64,000 bases of DNA from assembly GCF_028898945.1 (NCBI RefSeq), contig NZ_CP118607.1, positions 4,326,001 through 4,390,000 of the forward strand, given 5' to 3'. Each line of letters begins with the position of its first letter. Within the stretch, counting starts at the first letter, position 1. A program made the translations under genes and the position numbers. The DNA comes from Pseudomonas sp. PSKL.D1 (lineage in GTDB: Bacteria; Pseudomonadota; Gammaproteobacteria; Pseudomonadales; Pseudomonadaceae). Shown one piece after another: positions 26,361 through 35,527 of this stretch. The notes below the pieces were generated by a model. It had not been told where the DNA came from. It ran no database searches and saw nothing but the letters and a program-made list of their open reading frames with translations.

Positions 26361-27005
26361 CTAGAGCGGTGGGCTGGCAAGGATAAACTCGCGATACCCC
26401 GAAATCACCACATAAACCGCGAAATAGCAGAAGATCGCCGCCGACAGCAAATACGACCAGGTCAGCAGACGGTCGCCGAGCAGGCGCCCGCCATGGCTGG
26501 CAATGCTGCACAGGCCCATGCACCACACGAGCCCTGCGGCGAAGAACCCACTCAGGAACAAGCCCGCGTCCACCATGCTGCCGCCCCCGGAGCGGGAAAT
26601 CAGTACCCCGCCCACCGCGGCAAACCAGAGAATGGCGGTAGGGGATGACATGGCCAGGAAAATCCCGCGCAAAAACTCGCGCCAGCCCGACTCGATGACC
26701 ACCTGCCCCTGCGCCTCCATGTGCCCGCCCCGCCAGGCCGCCAGCAGCATCTTCACGGCGAACCACACCAACATGGCCGACCCGCCCACCCACAAGGTCC
26801 AACGCACGGCTTCGAATTGCAGCAACACGGTCATGCCGGCCAACGCCGCCACGGCGTAAACCAGGTCACCGACACAGGTGCCCAGGCCCAGCCAGAAGCC
26901 TTTGAGGAACCCCCGCTGCATGGCCAGCGTGATCATCGCGATGTTGGCCACGCCAATATCCAGGCACAGTGAAAGGCTCAGCAAAAATCCATTTGAGAAC
27001 GGCAT
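26361..27005 (-). CDS. LysE/RhtB-family amino acid exporter
   Basis: 214 residues, six hydrophobic segments. The N-terminus FSNGFLLSLSLCLDIGVANIAM followed by a RGF.KG.WLGLGTCVGDLVY motif is typical of RhtB/LysE exporters. The middle segment (FLAMSSPTAILWFAAVGG) corresponds to the conserved N-P-x-A/I stretch, here SPT rather than NPK. Inner-membrane export of an amino acid or derivative is inferred from the family. The threonine-dehydratase-like gene lies 113 bp upstream on the same strand. Confidence 0.87.
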   Translation of the reverse strand: MPFSNGFLLSLSLCLDIGVANIAMITLAMQRGFLKGFWLGLGTCVGDLVYAVAALAGMTVLLQFEAVRWTLWVGGSAMLVWFAVKMLLAAWRGGHMEAQGQVVIESGWREFLRGIFLAMSSPTAILWFAAVGGVLISRSGGGSMVDAGLFLSGFFAAGLVWCMGLCSIASHGGRLLGDRLLTWSYLLSAAIFCYFAVYVVISGYREFILASPPL

Positions 27006-27118
27006 TGGAAGCTCGACTTCGTGTTGAGGAAAGCGCCACTGCAGCGGGGGGGGCGCGGGCTGCAGTGTAACGAAAATGACGATCCTTTCTCACTCACTTG
27101 GCCGACAGCGCACAGGCC

Positions 27119-28090
27119 TCAGGAAACTTCGCGGTCCGCGAGCACATTCGCATACCGCTCACGGTCCACATTCGCCCCGCTCAACACCACCGCCACCCGC
27201 TTGCCGGCCTGGCGCCCACGCTCCTGCATCAATGCCGCCAACGCCGCCGCACCTGCGCCCTCAGCGGTGTTATGCGTGGCTTCGTGATACACCCGCATGG
27301 CATCGGCGATTTCTTCATCGTTGACCCGCACGATCCGGGCGGCATGTTGCTGCACCAAGGCAAAAGCATCGGGGTGAGGAACGCGGCAGGCCATGCCGTC
27401 GGCGAAGGTGTCGGCGGTGGCGGTGGCGGTAGTGACGATGCGGCCCTGCTCGAAGCTTTGGGCATAGGCATCGGCGGCACTGGAGACCACACCGACGATC
27501 TCTGTTTGCAAGCCCAGCAGATTGCGCGCCTGGATCAGCCCACAGATGCCCGAGCCCATGCCAATTGGCACATACACGCAATCCAGGCCCTGTACCGCTT
27601 CGAACAGTTCCAGGGCATAGGTGGCCACGCCGCGCACCAGCTCCGGGTGGAACGACGGCACCATGTCATAGCCCAGTTCATCAGCCAGGCGCGCTGCCTC
27701 TTCACGGGCCACGTCGAAGTCCACGCCGTGTTCCACCAACTCGGCGCCCAGCGCTCGCATGGCGGCATTTTTCTCTTGCGAATTACCCTCGGGCACCACG
27801 ATCACCAGCGGTATGCCCGCCTGGCGCGCCGCCAGGGCCATGCTCTGGCCGTGGTTGCCGCGGGTGGCCGTGACCAGCCCGCGGGGTGGTGTGCCGCTGG
27901 CCAGCAGCGAGCGCACATACACCAGGCCGCCGCGCACTTTGAATGCGCCGGTGGGGGCGTGGTTTTCGTGCTTGACCCAAACCTGGCAACCCACCCGTGC
28001 GGCCAGCAATGGCCAGGTGTGCTGCGGGGTGGCGGGAACGTGCTGGTGGACGAATGCAGCGGCTTCACGCAGGGCGGCAAGGTCGAACAT
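27119..28090 (-). CDS. PLP-dependent threonine/serine dehydratase-like enzyme
   Basis: 323 residues from ATG 28090. Fold-type II PLP enzyme: Schiff-base Lys51 in HAPTGAFKVRGG, substrate loop ATRGNHGQS and phosphate-binding GMGSGICG. Length and motifs match catabolic threonine dehydratases without a regulatory ACT domain. It should deaminate L-threonine/serine or a hydroxy-amino acid to a 2-oxo acid. The ATG at 28090 has AAGGA 8 bases upstream; the ATG at 28099 directly abuts that AAGGA and is less likely. It is divergent from the MocR regulator, its likely controller. Confidence 0.88.
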   Translation of the reverse strand: MFDLAALREAAAFVHQHVPATPQHTWPLLAARVGCQVWVKHENHAPTGAFKVRGGLVYVRSLLASGTPPRGLVTATRGNHGQSMALAARQAGIPLVIVVPEGNSQEKNAAMRALGAELVEHGVDFDVAREEAARLADELGYDMVPSFHPELVRGVATYALELFEAVQGLDCVYVPIGMGSGICGLIQARNLLGLQTEIVGVVSSAADAYAQSFEQGRIVTTATATADTFADGMACRVPHPDAFALVQQHAARIVRVNDEEIADAMRVYHEATHNTAEGAGAAALAALMQERGRQAGKRVAVVLSGANVDRERYANVLADREVS

Positions 28091-28140
28091 GGTGGTCATC
28101 CTTCATCGGTATGAGGTTGATCCGATCCTAAGTGCCGGGC

Positions 28141-28172
28141 ATTGTATGGGTAAAACCTTATATTGCATGGGT
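28141..28172 (+). promoter_or_regulatory. Direct repeats, candidate MocR operator
   Basis: ATTGTATGGGT at 28141-28151 and ATTGCATGGGT at 28162-28172 are direct repeats exactly 21 bp apart (two helical turns), in the divergent region between the dehydratase and the MocR gene. MocR/GabR/PdxR proteins are known to bind directly repeated half-sites of this kind. The repeats overlap two in-frame ATGs, which argues that translation starts further down, at GTG 28182. Confidence 0.5.
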
Positions 28173-28181
28173 GGCAATTTC

Positions 28182-29519
28182 GTGTGGATCCCCGAACTGG
28201 CCGACGACGGCCAACCGCGTTATCTGGCGCTGGTCGATGCCATCGCCAGCGCCATCGAACGCGGCACGCTCAAGGTGGGCGAGCGCCTGCCACCCCAACG
28301 GCGTTTGGCCTGGAAGCTCGGGCTCAACCCCAGTACCACCCAGCAGGCCTACCGCGAAGCGGCTGCACGCCACTTGGTGGCAGGCGAAGTCGGGCGCGGC
28401 ACTTATGTGCTGGCGGGTAGCCGCGAGGCCACGTTGTTTCGCCTGAAGCAACCTGACCGGCAACGTGAGGTCATCGACCTGTCGACCAACGTCCCCGCCG
28501 TCGACCCCTCCAGCGCCGACCTGCACGGCAGCCTGCACGCCCTGCTCGGGCACGGGCATACCGGCTTGCTCGATCATTACCTGAGCCATCAGCAGTTGCT
28601 GCTGGGGCGGCTGCAAGGCGCCCGCTGGTTGGCCAATCGCGGCCTGGCGCTGTCGGCGGAGCAACTGCTGGTGTGCGGCGGCGCCCAGCAGGCACTGACG
28701 CTACTGCTGCAGTCGTTTTGCCAAGCCGGTGAACCGGTGTTGCTCGAAGCCCTGACCGCCCCCGGCATCAAGGCCGCCTGCCGCCAACTGCGCCTGCCGG
28801 TGCATGGTGTGGCACTGGACGCCCAAGGCCTGCGCCCGGATGAACTGGACCGGGTCGCCCGTGCCAGTGGTGCACGGGTGCTGGTGACCACGCCCACCCT
28901 GCACAACCCGACCGGGTCGAGCATGGGCGACGCACGCCGCCGGGCGATTGCCGACGTGGTGCAGCGGCTGGGGTTATTGGTCATTGAAGATGATGTGTAC
29001 GGCGCCCTGAGCAACCATGCGCCGCTTTACCCGCTGCTGGGCGAGCGCGGCATCCTGATCAGCAGCTTGTCCAAGACCGTGGCGGCCGGCTTGCGCCTGG
29101 GCTGGATCGTGGCCAGCCCGCACGTGCTGGAGCAGGTTGACCCCCATGCCGGCGCCAGCCACTGGCCGGTTTCGCCATTGAACCTGCAGATTGCCTGCCA
29201 GTGGATCGAAGACGGCACGGCGGCGCGGCGTTTGGCCTGGCAGCGTGCGGAGGTTGCCGAACGCTGGCGCCTGGCGCGCAAGGTACTCGGGGATGCATTG
29301 CTCGATGCCAGCGCGCCGTCACCCCATGTGTGGGTGGCTGCAGCGCAGGGCGCGGAGCGGGTGGTGGAGGCGTGCCGGGCACAGGGGGTGGAAGTGGTAC
29401 CGGCGAGTGTGTTTGCGATTGGCGCGAACCAAGTGCCGGCGGTGCGTATCAGCCTGTCGGCGGCAGGGAGCCGGGCCGAGCTCAAACGCGGGCTGGATAT
29501 CGTGACGCGCGCTCTGTAG
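28182..29519 (+). CDS. MocR-family transcriptional regulator (GntR HTH fused to aminotransferase domain)
   Basis: 445 residues from GTG 28182. N-terminal GntR winged helix (about 10-76: LVDAIASAIERGTLKVGERL, then RGTYV) followed by a fold-type I aminotransferase domain. The latter has HNPTG (241-245), the IEDDVYG Asp/Tyr pair (269-274) and the PLP Lys298 in SSLSKTVAAGLRLGW. These regulators sense PLP adducts of amino compounds and usually control the adjacent divergent gene, here the dehydratase and probably the LysE exporter. In-frame ATGs at 28146 and 28167 lack a ribosome binding site and overlap the repeats; GGTGG precedes the GTG. Confidence 0.88.
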   Translation: MWIPELADDGQPRYLALVDAIASAIERGTLKVGERLPPQRRLAWKLGLNPSTTQQAYREAAARHLVAGEVGRGTYVLAGSREATLFRLKQPDRQREVIDLSTNVPAVDPSSADLHGSLHALLGHGHTGLLDHYLSHQQLLLGRLQGARWLANRGLALSAEQLLVCGGAQQALTLLLQSFCQAGEPVLLEALTAPGIKAACRQLRLPVHGVALDAQGLRPDELDRVARASGARVLVTTPTLHNPTGSSMGDARRRAIADVVQRLGLLVIEDDVYGALSNHAPLYPLLGERGILISSLSKTVAAGLRLGWIVASPHVLEQVDPHAGASHWPVSPLNLQIACQWIEDGTAARRLAWQRAEVAERWRLARKVLGDALLDASAPSPHVWVAAAQGAERVVEACRAQGVEVVPASVFAIGANQVPAVRISLSAAGSRAELKRGLDIVTRAL

Positions 29520-29538
29520 GAGGTGTGTCGTGTATCCT

Positions 29539-29622
29539 GTGGGAGCGGCTTTAGCCGCGAAGTAGACGACGCCGTGCCTGGCACCGGCTTCGCCGGAGTT
29601 CGCGGCTAAAGCCGCTCCCACA
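29539..29622. repeat. REP-like inverted repeat (GGGAGCGGCTTTAGCCGCG class)
   Basis: Inverted arms TGTGGGAGCGGCTTTAGCCG and its complement around a GCACCGGCTTCGCCGG hairpin, between the convergent MocR gene and DUF2790 gene. It is a third core variant in the window. Confidence 0.88.
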
Positions 29623-29653
29623 GGTCCCTGCTAATTCAATACGTTATGTAGCG

Positions 29654-29911
29654 TCAGCCCTGCTCGCAACCCTCACCCATGGCGCGATACTGAATGGTGT
29701 GCACCTGGCCTTGATGGTCTTCATAGGTCATGGTCGCAGGCACCACTTCGCAAACATTGGGGATGGTCGACAGGTTGATCACCCGTTTGATGTCCAGGTT
29801 CATGGAGTAGTCGTACTGCTGGGCCACAGGCTCGGTGGAGACAGGTTTGGCCTCGTCTGCGAGGGCGAACGAAGACATACCGACCAATGCAAGAATCAGT
29901 AGTGGTTTCAT
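29654..29911 (-). CDS. DUF2790-family small secreted protein
   Basis: 85 residues. Signal peptide MKPLLILALVGMSSFALA, then a mature region of about 66 residues with the family's YDYSMNLDIKRVINLSTIP, PATMTYEDHQGQVHTIQYRA and a C-terminal Cys (GEGCEQG) pairing with Cys at PNVCEV. The family is common in Pseudomonas, where such periplasmic proteins are often induced by copper or envelope stress; function unestablished. Confidence 0.85.
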   Translation of the reverse strand: MKPLLILALVGMSSFALADEAKPVSTEPVAQQYDYSMNLDIKRVINLSTIPNVCEVVPATMTYEDHQGQVHTIQYRAMGEGCEQG

Positions 29912-30183
29912 GGGGGTTGGCCTTTAAATCAATCAAGCTGATCGATTGACTTCTGATGCCGTCAATGGCGCGGAGAAGTTGTCATCAACTGCGAAGATGA
30001 CACGAAGTACCGATCCCGCTTCGTCGTACTGCCAGTGGGAATGGTTAAAAGTCTACTCCCCGATCGGAATAGTTGAACCCCGAAGTCGGATATTCACCCT
30101 TGCGGCAATTGCAACAATCTGCGACAGAATTGCGGCAAAATACTGCGCTAGAGCCAACCAACGGGTTTTATGAAAGATCCCTC

Positions 30184-30630
30184 ATGCACCTGCATTTCAC
30201 GCAACTGACCGGCCTTGAACGCCGCCTGCTGGACAACTTCTACCGCGAGCACGGTTCACGCATGCGTGCCGCCAGTGATGGCGCGCTATGGGTGGCGCGC
30301 CATAACGGGCTTATCGCGGGCCTGAGCCTGAGCCCGGTTGCGGGTGGCTACTGGCTGACAGGGCTGTTTGTCGCCCCTGAGCAACGGAACAGAGGTGTGG
30401 CAGCAGGCTTGCTCGATGCTGCGCTTGCACAAACCGATGGCCCCACATGGCTGTTCTGCCACCCCGACCTCACGCCCTTCTACCAGCGCCTGGGGTTTGA
30501 GCATGCGGCCCATCTGCCCGAAGCACTGGCCGCGCGCCTGGCGCGCTACCAGCGCAGCAAGCGGCTGGAAGCGCTGGTACGCGTTCAGTCGTCGCTGGCA
30601 TCCAGCCCCGGGAACAGCACCTCGGTGTAG
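30184..30630 (+). CDS. GNAT-family N-acetyltransferase
   Basis: 148 residues. Acetyl-CoA-binding motif A is visible as [20 protein letters not shown] (about 59-78, Q/RxxGxxA form). The following FYQRLGFEH motif is the conserved motif B region. Substrate unknown. It is convergent with the peptide deformylase gene and the two coding regions overlap by 46 bp at their 3' ends, with no terminator between them. Confidence 0.85.
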   Translation: MHLHFTQLTGLERRLLDNFYREHGSRMRAASDGALWVARHNGLIAGLSLSPVAGGYWLTGLFVAPEQRNRGVAAGLLDAALAQTDGPTWLFCHPDLTPFYQRLGFEHAAHLPEALAARLARYQRSKRLEALVRVQSSLASSPGNSTSV

Positions 30631-31121
30631 CCGAACTTGGCAAAATCCTGGATACGCGACGGGTAAAGCCGGCCGATCAGGTGGTCACACTCGTGCTGCA
30701 CCACGCGGGCGTGGAAGCCGTCAGCCACACGGGCGATGGGGTTGCCCTGCGGGTCGATGCCCTCGTAGCTGATGTGCTTGTAACGCGGCACCACCCCACG
30801 CAAACCTGGCACCGACAGGCACCCTTCCCAGCCATCCTCCACTTCAGTGGACAGCGGCGTGATCACCGGGTTGAGCAGGATGGTTTGCGGCACCGGCTCG
30901 GCGTCGGGGTAGCGCTCGCTGCGTTCGAAGCCAAAAATCACCAGTTGCAGGTCAATGCCGATCTGCGGCGCAGCCAGCCCCACACCGCCCACATGGCGCA
31001 TGGTTTCGAACATGTCGTCGATCAACTGCTGCAACTCGACGCTGCCGATCAGGTGGGCGGGTACCGGTGGGGCAACACGGAGCAGGCGCTCGTCGCCCAT
31101 TTTGAGGATGTCACGGATCAT
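30585..31121 (-). CDS. def: Peptide deformylase
   Basis: 178 residues with all three deformylase motifs: [10 protein letters not shown] (46-55), EGCLS (99-103, metal Cys101) and HECDH (143-147, metal His143/His147, catalytic Glu144). Removes the formyl group from nascent proteins. It lies away from the fmt/rsmB locus, where the main pseudomonad def normally lies, so this is probably a second deformylase. It overlaps the upstream membrane-protein gene by 4 bp (ATGA), so the two are translationally coupled. Confidence 0.93.
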   Translation of the reverse strand: MIRDILKMGDERLLRVAPPVPAHLIGSVELQQLIDDMFETMRHVGGVGLAAPQIGIDLQLVIFGFERSERYPDAEPVPQTILLNPVITPLSTEVEDGWEGCLSVPGLRGVVPRYKHISYEGIDPQGNPIARVADGFHARVVQHECDHLIGRLYPSRIQDFAKFGYTEVLFPGLDASDD

Positions 31122-32071
31122 CGCGGGTTCGGCTCGGACGGTTGTGGCTCGACCGGGTGTTCATGGCCAAGCACGGTCAAGGTTTCCTTGGGCTTGTTCC
31201 CCTCGAAATCCTTCTCGCCCGGGTTTTTGCCTTCGGCAGACATGTGTTCGATCACCGCGTTCATCTCCGCGCCCAGCAGCAAAACGGCCGCAGAAATGTA
31301 GAAGTACAGCAACAACACGATGATCGCACCGATACTGCCATACATCGCGTTGTAATCGGCAAACGTCTTCACGTAGTAGGCAAAACCGAGCGAGGCGATG
31401 ATCCACACCACCACGGCCAGTACCGACCCAGGGGTGATGAAGCGAAACTTCTGTTTCACATCGGGCATCACGTAGTAGATCAGTGCCACCGCCACCATCA
31501 TCAGGATGATGATCGCCGGCCAACGCAGGATGGTCCACACCGTGACCACCACTTCCTGCAGGCCCACCTGCGAGGCAATCCACTCCATCACCTGCGGGCC
31601 CAAAACCATCAATGCAGCGGCGGCCAGCAGCATGCCGGCAATGCCGACGGTGTAGATGACCGACAGCGGAATGCGCTTCCATACCGGGCGCCCTTCGGGC
31701 ACATCGTAGGCGGCGTTCATGGCGCTCATCATCAGGCGCACGCCGGCCGAGGCGGTCCACAGGGCAATCACGATACCCACCGACAACAGCCCGCCTTTGG
31801 ACTGCTGCAACTGGTCAATTACCGGGTTTACCTGTTCCAGCGCCTGGGGCGGCAACACCAGCTCCGACTGCAGGCGCAGCCAGGAGAAGAAATCGGGCAA
31901 ATGCAGAAAACCGATCAGGGCAATCAGGAACAACAGGAACGGGAACAGCGAAAACAGCATCTGGTAGGCCAGTGCAGACGCATAGGTGGACATCTCGTCA
32001 TCGAGAAATTCCTGGACGGTACGTACCAGCACGCGGTGCAGGGGCAAACCGCGCAGGTCGGGGAAAATCAT
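31118..32071 (-). CDS. YihY/virulence-factor BrkB-family inner-membrane protein
   Basis: 317 residues with six or seven hydrophobic segments. The family motifs [20 protein letters not shown] near the N-terminus, [20 protein letters not shown] and [20 protein letters not shown] are intact. The C-terminal tail of about 45 residues is charged and Pro/Glu-rich, likely cytosolic. Members were once called ribonuclease BN by error; transport or envelope roles are suspected. It overlaps def by 4 bp. Confidence 0.88.
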   Translation of the reverse strand: MIFPDLRGLPLHRVLVRTVQEFLDDEMSTYASALAYQMLFSLFPFLLFLIALIGFLHLPDFFSWLRLQSELVLPPQALEQVNPVIDQLQQSKGGLLSVGIVIALWTASAGVRLMMSAMNAAYDVPEGRPVWKRIPLSVIYTVGIAGMLLAAAALMVLGPQVMEWIASQVGLQEVVVTVWTILRWPAIIILMMVAVALIYYVMPDVKQKFRFITPGSVLAVVVWIIASLGFAYYVKTFADYNAMYGSIGAIIVLLLYFYISAAVLLLGAEMNAVIEHMSAEGKNPGEKDFEGNKPKETLTVLGHEHPVEPQPSEPNPR

Positions 32072-32178
32072 AGCGTCTCCTTTCGCCGCTTGATCAAGTA
32101 CAACTGGGAAGTCTAATAGACCACGGGGCCGCTGTACTGCTCCCTGCCACTTTTCAGAATTTGACTACAACGGTTGGT

Positions 32179-32295
32179 GTAGGAGCGGCCTTGTGTCGCG
32201 AAAGGGGTGCGAAGCGCCCCCACCAATTGCAGCTTCGCAACCAATATGGTCGGGGCCGCTCTGCGGCCCTTTCGCGACACAAGGCCGCTCCTACA
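32179..32295. repeat. Second-type REP pair (inverted, about 117 bp)
   Basis: GGAGCGGCCTTGTGTCGCG-class arms in inverted orientation between the start regions of the YihY-like gene and the end of the CsbD gene. Without the 43-bp tail seen at 39464 and 56795. Confidence 0.88.
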
Positions 32296-32313
32296 GGAGG
32301 CAAACAGCATGAG

Positions 32314-32493
32314 TTACGGCTTTTTGACCGCATCCTTGACGTTGCCCTTGATCTGCTGGGCCTCCCCCTTCAGCTCCTGGGCCTTGCCCTCGGCGCGCAG
32401 CTTGTCGTTGTCGGTCACCTTGCCAATCCCTTGCTTGACGTTCCCAATCGCTTCATTGGCCAGGCCTTTTGCTTTGTCTTTAGTGCCGCTCAT
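32314..32493 (-). CDS. CsbD-family stress protein
   Basis: 59 residues, a complete CsbD domain: SGTKDKAKGLANEAIGNVKQ, then GKAQELKGEAQQIKGNVKDA. Small, highly charged, helical cytosolic proteins of this family are induced by general stress. ATG 32493 has GCAGGAGA upstream; the open frame continues much further but without family similarity. Confidence 0.92.
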   Translation of the reverse strand: MSGTKDKAKGLANEAIGNVKQGIGKVTDNDKLRAEGKAQELKGEAQQIKGNVKDAVKKP

Positions 32494-32707
32494 GGCAAAT
32501 CTCCTGCAAATGGAGACACGAAAATCGTGTCGACAGAAGGTGGACCCACCCCCTGACGCAGGAGTTTCAACAGATTTGCCCGGCGGTGAATGAGCGGGCG
32601 AATACCGCACCGAATCAGCGCTGCCACGCTGCACCGCAAAGGGCGGCTGACCTAGAATCCCTGCCAAATTGCACCCATAAAAACAACAGCTTCCGGATAC
32701 CCGCCCC

Positions 32708-34177
32708 ATGCGACTGATGCCTCTGTTCGCGGCTCTGCTGCCGCTGCTTCCCTTGCCCGCTCTGGCCGCCGCACCGGCCAGTGAAACCCTCAAGGTCGAC
32801 CGTTACAACGACGACGGCCAACCCGGCACGCTGCGCTGGGCCATCGAAACCAGCAACCAGAACCCCGGCCACTACCGCATCGACATTGCCGCCGTCGGCC
32901 AGCCGCCCTACGTCATCCGCCCTGCCCGCCCCTTGCCGGAAATCAAAGGCCCGGTGGCCATCACCGGCCTGCCATGGGCGCGCGATGGCCAGTACATTGC
33001 CATCGACGGCTCCGGGTATATCAAGGACGAAGGCAAGCGCACCTGCCCCGGCGCCCTGCCCGGCCAGTTCGGCACCAACGTGCGCACCACCACCAACCCG
33101 GGGCTGGTGCTGCGCGACACCCAGGGCGTGCACCTGAGCGGCCTGGAGGTGCGTAACTTCTGCATCGGCATCCTGGTCAACCGCGCCAGCAACAACGTCA
33201 TCGAAGACAACCGCATCGTCGCCAACAAAGGCGGGGCCGGGGTGATGCTCACCGGCGACGACGGCGCCGGTAACCCCACCGCCACCACCACGGTCAACAA
33301 CAAGGTGCTGCGCAACCAGCTGGTCGACAACGGCGACGGCCTGGAGCTGACCCGCGGCGCGGCCTTCAACCTGGTGACCGACAACCTGTTCCGCTCCACC
33401 GACGCCAACCCCGAGCCGTCCCAGGGCATCGAAATCCTGCTGGGCAACGACAACACCGTGGTGCGCAACCGCTTCGAGAACTACTCCGACGGCCTGCAAA
33501 TCAACTGGGGCAAGCGCAACTACCTGGGTGCCAACACCTTTACCGGCAACTCCATCGGCGTGAGTGTCACGGGTGAAGGCAACATGCTCGATGGCAACCT
33601 GATCCACGGCAACCGCATTGGCGTGGCCCTGCGCCCCGAGCCGGACGTTAACGCCACGCGCCTGACCGGCAACCGCATCTGGGGCAACAGCCGCGACATC
33701 CGCCGCTGCGAGGCCGGTGGCTCGTGCGTGCCAGGCCAGCGCACAGGCGCCATCATCTTCGGCGTGCCGGCCCAGGCGCATGCGCTGTACGTGGGGTCGC
33801 GCGGGGTGGGTGCGGACCTGGCCAAGCAGGACCAGGCAATCATTTGCGATGGCAAAGGTGAACCCAAGCCCTGCCAGCCGCTGCCCAACCATAACCAGCA
33901 GGCGCCCAAGCTGATCGCGATTGAAGGCAATGTGTTGCGCGGTGAGGTTCAGGGGCCGGCGTCGAGCCTGTTGCGGGTCGAGGTGTTTGGTAACACCGAG
34001 GCTGACGGGACCGAGGCGCAGCAGTACCTGGGCGAGGTGCTGGTGAACAGCGATGCCCAAGGGCGCGCGCGGTTTGCCCAGCCGCTGGAAGGCGCCGCCG
34101 GGTTGCGCAGCTTTACGGCGACGGTGACGACGGCGGATGGCGCAACTTCGGAACTGAGCCTGCCGGTTCGGCGGTGA
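32708..34177 (+). CDS. Secreted right-handed parallel beta-helix protein
   Basis: 489 residues. Signal peptide MRLMPLFAALLPLLPLPALA, then repeated beta-helix coils with Asn/Asp ladders (NNVIEDNRIVANKGGAGVML, NNKVLRNQLVDNGDGLEL, NDNTVVRNRFENYSDGLQIN, GNMLDGNLIHGNRIGVALRP), about residues 120-330. A C-terminal region with a Cys-containing insert and beta sandwich follows. The fold resembles pectate lyase/NosD-type proteins, but no polysaccharide-lyase catalytic motif stands out. Probably periplasmic or exported; function unknown. It is divergent from CsbD. Confidence 0.82.
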   Translation: MRLMPLFAALLPLLPLPALAAAPASETLKVDRYNDDGQPGTLRWAIETSNQNPGHYRIDIAAVGQPPYVIRPARPLPEIKGPVAITGLPWARDGQYIAIDGSGYIKDEGKRTCPGALPGQFGTNVRTTTNPGLVLRDTQGVHLSGLEVRNFCIGILVNRASNNVIEDNRIVANKGGAGVMLTGDDGAGNPTATTTVNNKVLRNQLVDNGDGLELTRGAAFNLVTDNLFRSTDANPEPSQGIEILLGNDNTVVRNRFENYSDGLQINWGKRNYLGANTFTGNSIGVSVTGEGNMLDGNLIHGNRIGVALRPEPDVNATRLTGNRIWGNSRDIRRCEAGGSCVPGQRTGAIIFGVPAQAHALYVGSRGVGADLAKQDQAIICDGKGEPKPCQPLPNHNQQAPKLIAIEGNVLRGEVQGPASSLLRVEVFGNTEADGTEAQQYLGEVLVNSDAQGRARFAQPLEGAAGLRSFTATVTTADGATSELSLPVRR

Positions 34178-34247
34178 AACCGTCGACAGGCACAGCGCCA
34201 CCCGTCACAATGCAGCCCTAACCAAGCGTCAACCCGCAGGAACCTGC

Positions 34248-34628
34248 ATGAAACTCGACAAACCCGCCGCCATCGCGCGGCGCAACCAAGCGCTGGCCAA
34301 GCCCGTACTGACCAGCGCCAACACCCTGTTCGCCATCCTCGACCGCAAACGCAACCTGTGGTGGTTCGAAGTGCCGGTGGCCCTGCTGCGCAAAGGCCAG
34401 CCCGACTGGGTCAACCTGCTGCTGCACACCCCGGAAAGCGACGAGTTGCAGCACCTGAAGGTGCCAACCAACTTCCTCAAGGCTCACCAGGAGCAAATGG
34501 AAGTGCGCAACCCCGGCAAGCGCCGCTCCACCATCAGCCTGGCCCTGAGCGCCGACCGCGACTCGCTGCTGCGCGACACCCGCCCGGGCGGCGAGCAGCT
34601 CGACTTCAGGGCATTCGTGCAGGCCTGA
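34248..34628 (+). CDS. Conserved protein of unknown function
   Basis: 126 residues, soluble, no signal peptide. Notable segments: RKRNLWWFEVPVALLRKGQPDWVNLLLH and an RRSTISLALSADR strand region near the end. I do not recognise a named domain. AGGAAC precedes the ATG. It ends directly against the stop of the convergent CvfB gene, with no terminator between them. Confidence 0.75.
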   Translation: MKLDKPAAIARRNQALAKPVLTSANTLFAILDRKRNLWWFEVPVALLRKGQPDWVNLLLHTPESDELQHLKVPTNFLKAHQEQMEVRNPGKRRSTISLALSADRDSLLRDTRPGGEQLDFRAFVQA

Positions 34629-35465
34629 TCAGGCCTTTTCGATCCGGTCGTCATGGATGACGATGCGGCCCTGCTTGAACAACGCCCCAATGGCCTTCTT
34701 GAAGTTGCCCTTGCTGACGTTGAACATGCGGCTGATCACCTCCGGGTCGCTCTTGTCGCACACCGGCAGCACGCCACCGGCCTCTTCCAGGCGTGCCATG
34801 ATCTGCTCATGCAGCCCTTCGGCCAACGCCTGGCCCACCGGCTGCAGGCTCAGGGAGATCTTGCCGTCGTGGCGCACTTCCTTGATGTAGCCCTTCTCTT
34901 GCATGCCCGAACGCATGAACTTGAACACTTCGTTCTTGTGGATCAGGCCCCAGTGGCGGTTGTTGATGATCGCCTTGAAGCCCATGGGCGTCTGCCCGGC
35001 TACCAGCAGTTCCACCGGCTGGCCAACCTTGTAGTCCGCCGGGGTGCGGTCCAGGTAACGGTCCAGGCGCGAGGTGGCGGTGATGCGGCGGGTGCGCTTG
35101 TCGAGGTACGCGTGCACCACGCAGTAGTCGCCGATCTTCAGCTGGCCGGTTTCTTCCGAATACGGCATCAGCAAGTCCTTGGACAGGCCCCAGTCCAGGA
35201 AAATGCCGGCACCGTTGATGTCCTTGACCTTTAGGCTGGCGAACTCGCCCACCTGCACCTTGGGCTTTTCGGTGGTGGCGATCAGTTGGTCTTCGCTGTC
35301 CAGGTAGATGAACACGTTCAACCAGTCGTCGACCTCGGTTTCGGCATCCTTCGGAATGTAACGCCCGGGCAGCAGGATTTCGCCGTCGGCACCGCCGTCC
35401 AGGTACAGGCCGAATTCCACGTGTTTCACGATTTGCAAACTGTTGTAACGCCCAAGCAGAGCCAT
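34629..35465 (-). CDS. CvfB/YitL-type S1-like RNA-binding protein
   Basis: 278 residues: three tandem S1/OB-like domains (N-terminal LLGRYNSLQIVKHVEFGLYL; middle VGEFASLKVKDINGAGIFLD; third VGQPVELLVAGQTPMGFKAI) and a C-terminal winged helix (SKGNFKKAIGALFKQGRIVI), the CvfB architecture. Known members bind RNA and affect virulence-factor expression. ATG 35465 has AGGAACATTCGAA upstream. Monocistronic, divergent from the lipoprotein gene. Confidence 0.9.
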   Translation of the reverse strand: MALLGRYNSLQIVKHVEFGLYLDGGADGEILLPGRYIPKDAETEVDDWLNVFIYLDSEDQLIATTEKPKVQVGEFASLKVKDINGAGIFLDWGLSKDLLMPYSEETGQLKIGDYCVVHAYLDKRTRRITATSRLDRYLDRTPADYKVGQPVELLVAGQTPMGFKAIINNRHWGLIHKNEVFKFMRSGMQEKGYIKEVRHDGKISLSLQPVGQALAEGLHEQIMARLEEAGGVLPVCDKSDPEVISRMFNVSKGNFKKAIGALFKQGRIVIHDDRIEKA

Positions 35466-35527
35466 TTCGAATGTTCCTCAAGACAAGGCGGCTATTCTAC
35501 ACCTGAAGCCACCGAAGGGATCAGCAC

